Under the pieces are notes generated by a model, which made no database searches, was not told the origin of the DNA, and saw nothing but the letters and a program-made list of their open reading frames with translations. This document shows positions 62,668 to 64,000 of a DNA stretch of 64,000 nucleotides, piece by piece. Location of the stretch: positions 1,116,001 to 1,180,000 of the forward strand of contig NZ_JACCBF010000001.1 in assembly GCF_013409625.1 (NCBI RefSeq), given 5' to 3'. The position numbers were made by a program, and so were the translations under genes. Numbering within the stretch: position 1 is the stretch's first letter; the number at the start of each line of letters is the position of its first letter. Source of the DNA: Nocardioides kongjuensis (lineage in GTDB: Bacteria; Actinomycetota; Actinomycetes; Propionibacteriales; Nocardioidaceae).

Positions 62668-63114
62668 ATGGGCAAGCAAGAGGTCTACGTCCTCAACGGG
62701 CCGAACCTGAAGCGGCTGGGCCGCCGGCAACCGGAGATCTACGGCTCCACCACGCACTCCGACCTGGCGAGGCTGCTGAGCGGCTGGGGCAAGGACTACG
62801 GTCTCGACGTCCGCTTCCAGCAGACGAACCACGAGGGCGAGATGCTCGACTGGCTCAACGACGCGGCCGACTGGTCGTGGCCGGTGGTGCTCAACGCCGG
62901 TGCCTGGACCCACTACTCCTACGCGCTGTACGACGCCTGCGCGCAGCTGACCGCCCCGCTCGTCGAGGTCCACATCAGCGCGCCGTCCAAGCGACCCGAG
63001 GAGTTCCGGCACACCTCGGTCATCACCCCGCACGCCGCGAAGGTGATCGAGGGCGAGGGCATCGACGGCTATCGGCAGGCGCTCGAATTCATCGCAGCAC
63101 AGGGCGCCCACTAG
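62668..63114 (+). CDS. aroQ: Type II 3-dehydroquinate dehydratase
   Basis: 148 aa dodecameric enzyme. YVLNGPNLKRLGRRQPEIYG at the N-terminus with the catalytic Arg and Tyr region, FQQTNHEGEMLDW, and NAGAWTHYSYAL. HISAPSKRPEEFRHTSV holds the catalytic His. Completes aroC-K-B-Q. Confidence 0.96.
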   Translation: MGKQEVYVLNGPNLKRLGRRQPEIYGSTTHSDLARLLSGWGKDYGLDVRFQQTNHEGEMLDWLNDAADWSWPVVLNAGAWTHYSYALYDACAQLTAPLVEVHISAPSKRPEEFRHTSVITPHAAKVIEGEGIDGYRQALEFIAAQGAH

Positions 63115-63185
63115 ACTCGTCTGCTGGCCCCGCGTCGACTCGCGGAGCCACCCGATCTTTCGACATCTCGACAGAAGGCTGACGC

Positions 63186-63752
63186 ATGGCAACGACGAAC
63201 GACCTCAAGAACGGCATGGTGCTGAACCTGGAGGGCCAGCTCTGGCAGGTGGTCGAGTTCCAGCACGTGAAGCCGGGCAAGGGCCCTGCGTTCGTCCGCA
63301 CCAAGCTCAAGCACGTCGAGTCGGGCAAGAACGTCGACAAGACGTTCAACGCCGGCACCAAGGTCGAGACCGCCACGGTCGACCGCCGCTCGTTCCAGTA
63401 CCTCTACAACGACGGCACCAACTTCGTCTTCATGGACGTGCAGGACTACGACCAGATCGAGGTCGACCCCGCGATCGTCGGCTCCGCCGCCGGCTTCCTC
63501 CTGGAGAACCAGGAGGTCATCCTGGCCACCAACGAGGGCCGCGTGCTCTTCATCGAGATGCCCGCCTCGGTCGAGCTCGTCGTCTCCTACACCGAGCCCG
63601 GCGTCGTCGGCGACTCGGCCACCGGCCGCACCAAGCCCGCCACGCTCGAGACCGGCGCCGAGATCCAGGTGCCTCTCTTCATCGAGCAGGGCGAGAAGAT
63701 CAAGGTCGACACCCGCGAGGGCGGCTCGTACCTCTCGCGCGTGAAGGGCTGA
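63186..63752 (+). CDS. efp: Translation elongation factor P
   Basis: 188 aa. KOW-like N-terminal domain with [12 protein letters not shown] (tip residue K32) and two OB domains; the end carries [20 protein letters not shown]. It helps the ribosome at polyproline stretches. A PDxG-type modification cannot be judged. TAGACT at 63112-63117 (overlapping the aroQ stop) is a possible -10 with about 60 nt leader; GAAGG precedes the ATG. Confidence 0.98.
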   Translation: MATTNDLKNGMVLNLEGQLWQVVEFQHVKPGKGPAFVRTKLKHVESGKNVDKTFNAGTKVETATVDRRSFQYLYNDGTNFVFMDVQDYDQIEVDPAIVGSAAGFLLENQEVILATNEGRVLFIEMPASVELVVSYTEPGVVGDSATGRTKPATLETGAEIQVPLFIEQGEKIKVDTREGGSYLSRVKG

Positions 63753-63760
63753 TCACCCTC

Positions 63761-64000
63761 GTGGGAGCCCGGACCAAGGCCCGCAAGCGCGCCCTCGACG
63801 TCCTGTACGCCGCCGACCTGCGCGGTGAGACGGGCGTCGAGGCGCTCGAGCGGGTCATCGCCGAGGGCGAGCCCCCGGCGAACCCCTACACCGCCGTGCT
63901 CGTGCGCGGCGTCTCCGAGCGCCGCGAGCGGATCGACGAGGTGCTGCAGGAGTTCTCCACCGACTGGAGCCTGGCCCGGATGCCCGCGGTCGACCGCAAC
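63761..64000 (+). CDS. nusB: Transcription antitermination factor NusB, N-terminal part (cut by window edge)
   Basis: The first 80 codons are in the window. TKARKRALDVLYAADLRGE is the characteristic NusB opening (RNA-binding helix). It lies eight bases after efp, as in many actinobacteria. GTG 63761 is the start. It binds boxA RNA with S10 in rRNA antitermination. Confidence 0.93.
   Translation, partial: MGARTKARKRALDVLYAADLRGETGVEALERVIAEGEPPANPYTAVLVRGVSERRERIDEVLQEFSTDWSLARMPAVDRN

Overview
This window is chromosomal DNA from a high-GC actinobacterium, most likely a Nocardioides-type member of the Propionibacteriales. The evidence is the strong G/C third-position bias, many GTG starts, and a housekeeping gene order that tracks the mycobacterial block running from thrS to nusB. 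I saw no transposase, integrase, phage gene or CRISPR array.

Layout. Positions 1-6.7 kb hold a cut-off aromatic-type FAD monooxygenase facing an AraC regulator, a TMEM175-type channel, and a leftward operon (SDR, DUF5938-type reductase, acyl-CoA synthetase, single-domain response regulator) facing a TetR repressor. At 6.7-7.1 kb lies a leftward tRNA Gly-Cys-Val transcription unit with visible promoter and terminator. At 7.2-15.4 kb are a class IV aminotransferase, a GAF regulator/DUF1772 pair facing an NTF2-flavin monooxygenase fusion, a second tRNA-Val, a large secreted PKD protein, an Excalibur protein and Dps. At 15.5-21.6 kb are thrS, a lipoprotein, a TetR gene coupled to a HIT hydrolase, pgsA and pdxS.

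The accessory centre is 21.8-29.0 kb, a nine-gene cluster inserted between pdxS and pdxT. It has three SipW-type (S26B, Ser/His) signal peptidases, five exported proteins with alternate signal segments ending in a conserved Trp-Thr, and one LPDTG sortase-substrate protein. The middle peptidase carries its own internal alternate signal segment and a C-terminal secreted domain, so it looks like a protease fused to its substrate. The cluster resembles TasA/CalY-type surface-fibre systems in logic, but the products are not recognisable as TasA.

From 29 kb on the order is core: pdxT, an acyltransferase-3 protein, yebC-type regulator, ruvCAB (behind a LexA-type SOS box), yajC-secD-secF, apt, relA, a DUF349 gene on the other strand, a glyoxalase-II-like hydrolase, hisS and aspS. 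An oligopeptide ABC transporter (45.3-51.7 kb) in the unusual order permease-binding protein-permease-ATPase-ATPase follows. Then come rarA/mgsA, two small membrane-protein genes, alaS, ruvX, mltG, aroE, a prepilin peptidase, aroC-aroK-aroB-aroQ, efp and the start of nusB.

A recurrent feature is a TAnnnT -10 hexamer 6-8 bases before the start codon, which predicts leaderless transcripts for at least fifteen genes and helps fix their starts. No stretch of more than about 300 bases lacks a gene. The longest non-coding gap apart from the tRNA regions is 21575-21794, which holds a strong hairpin and the leader of the alternate-signal cluster.
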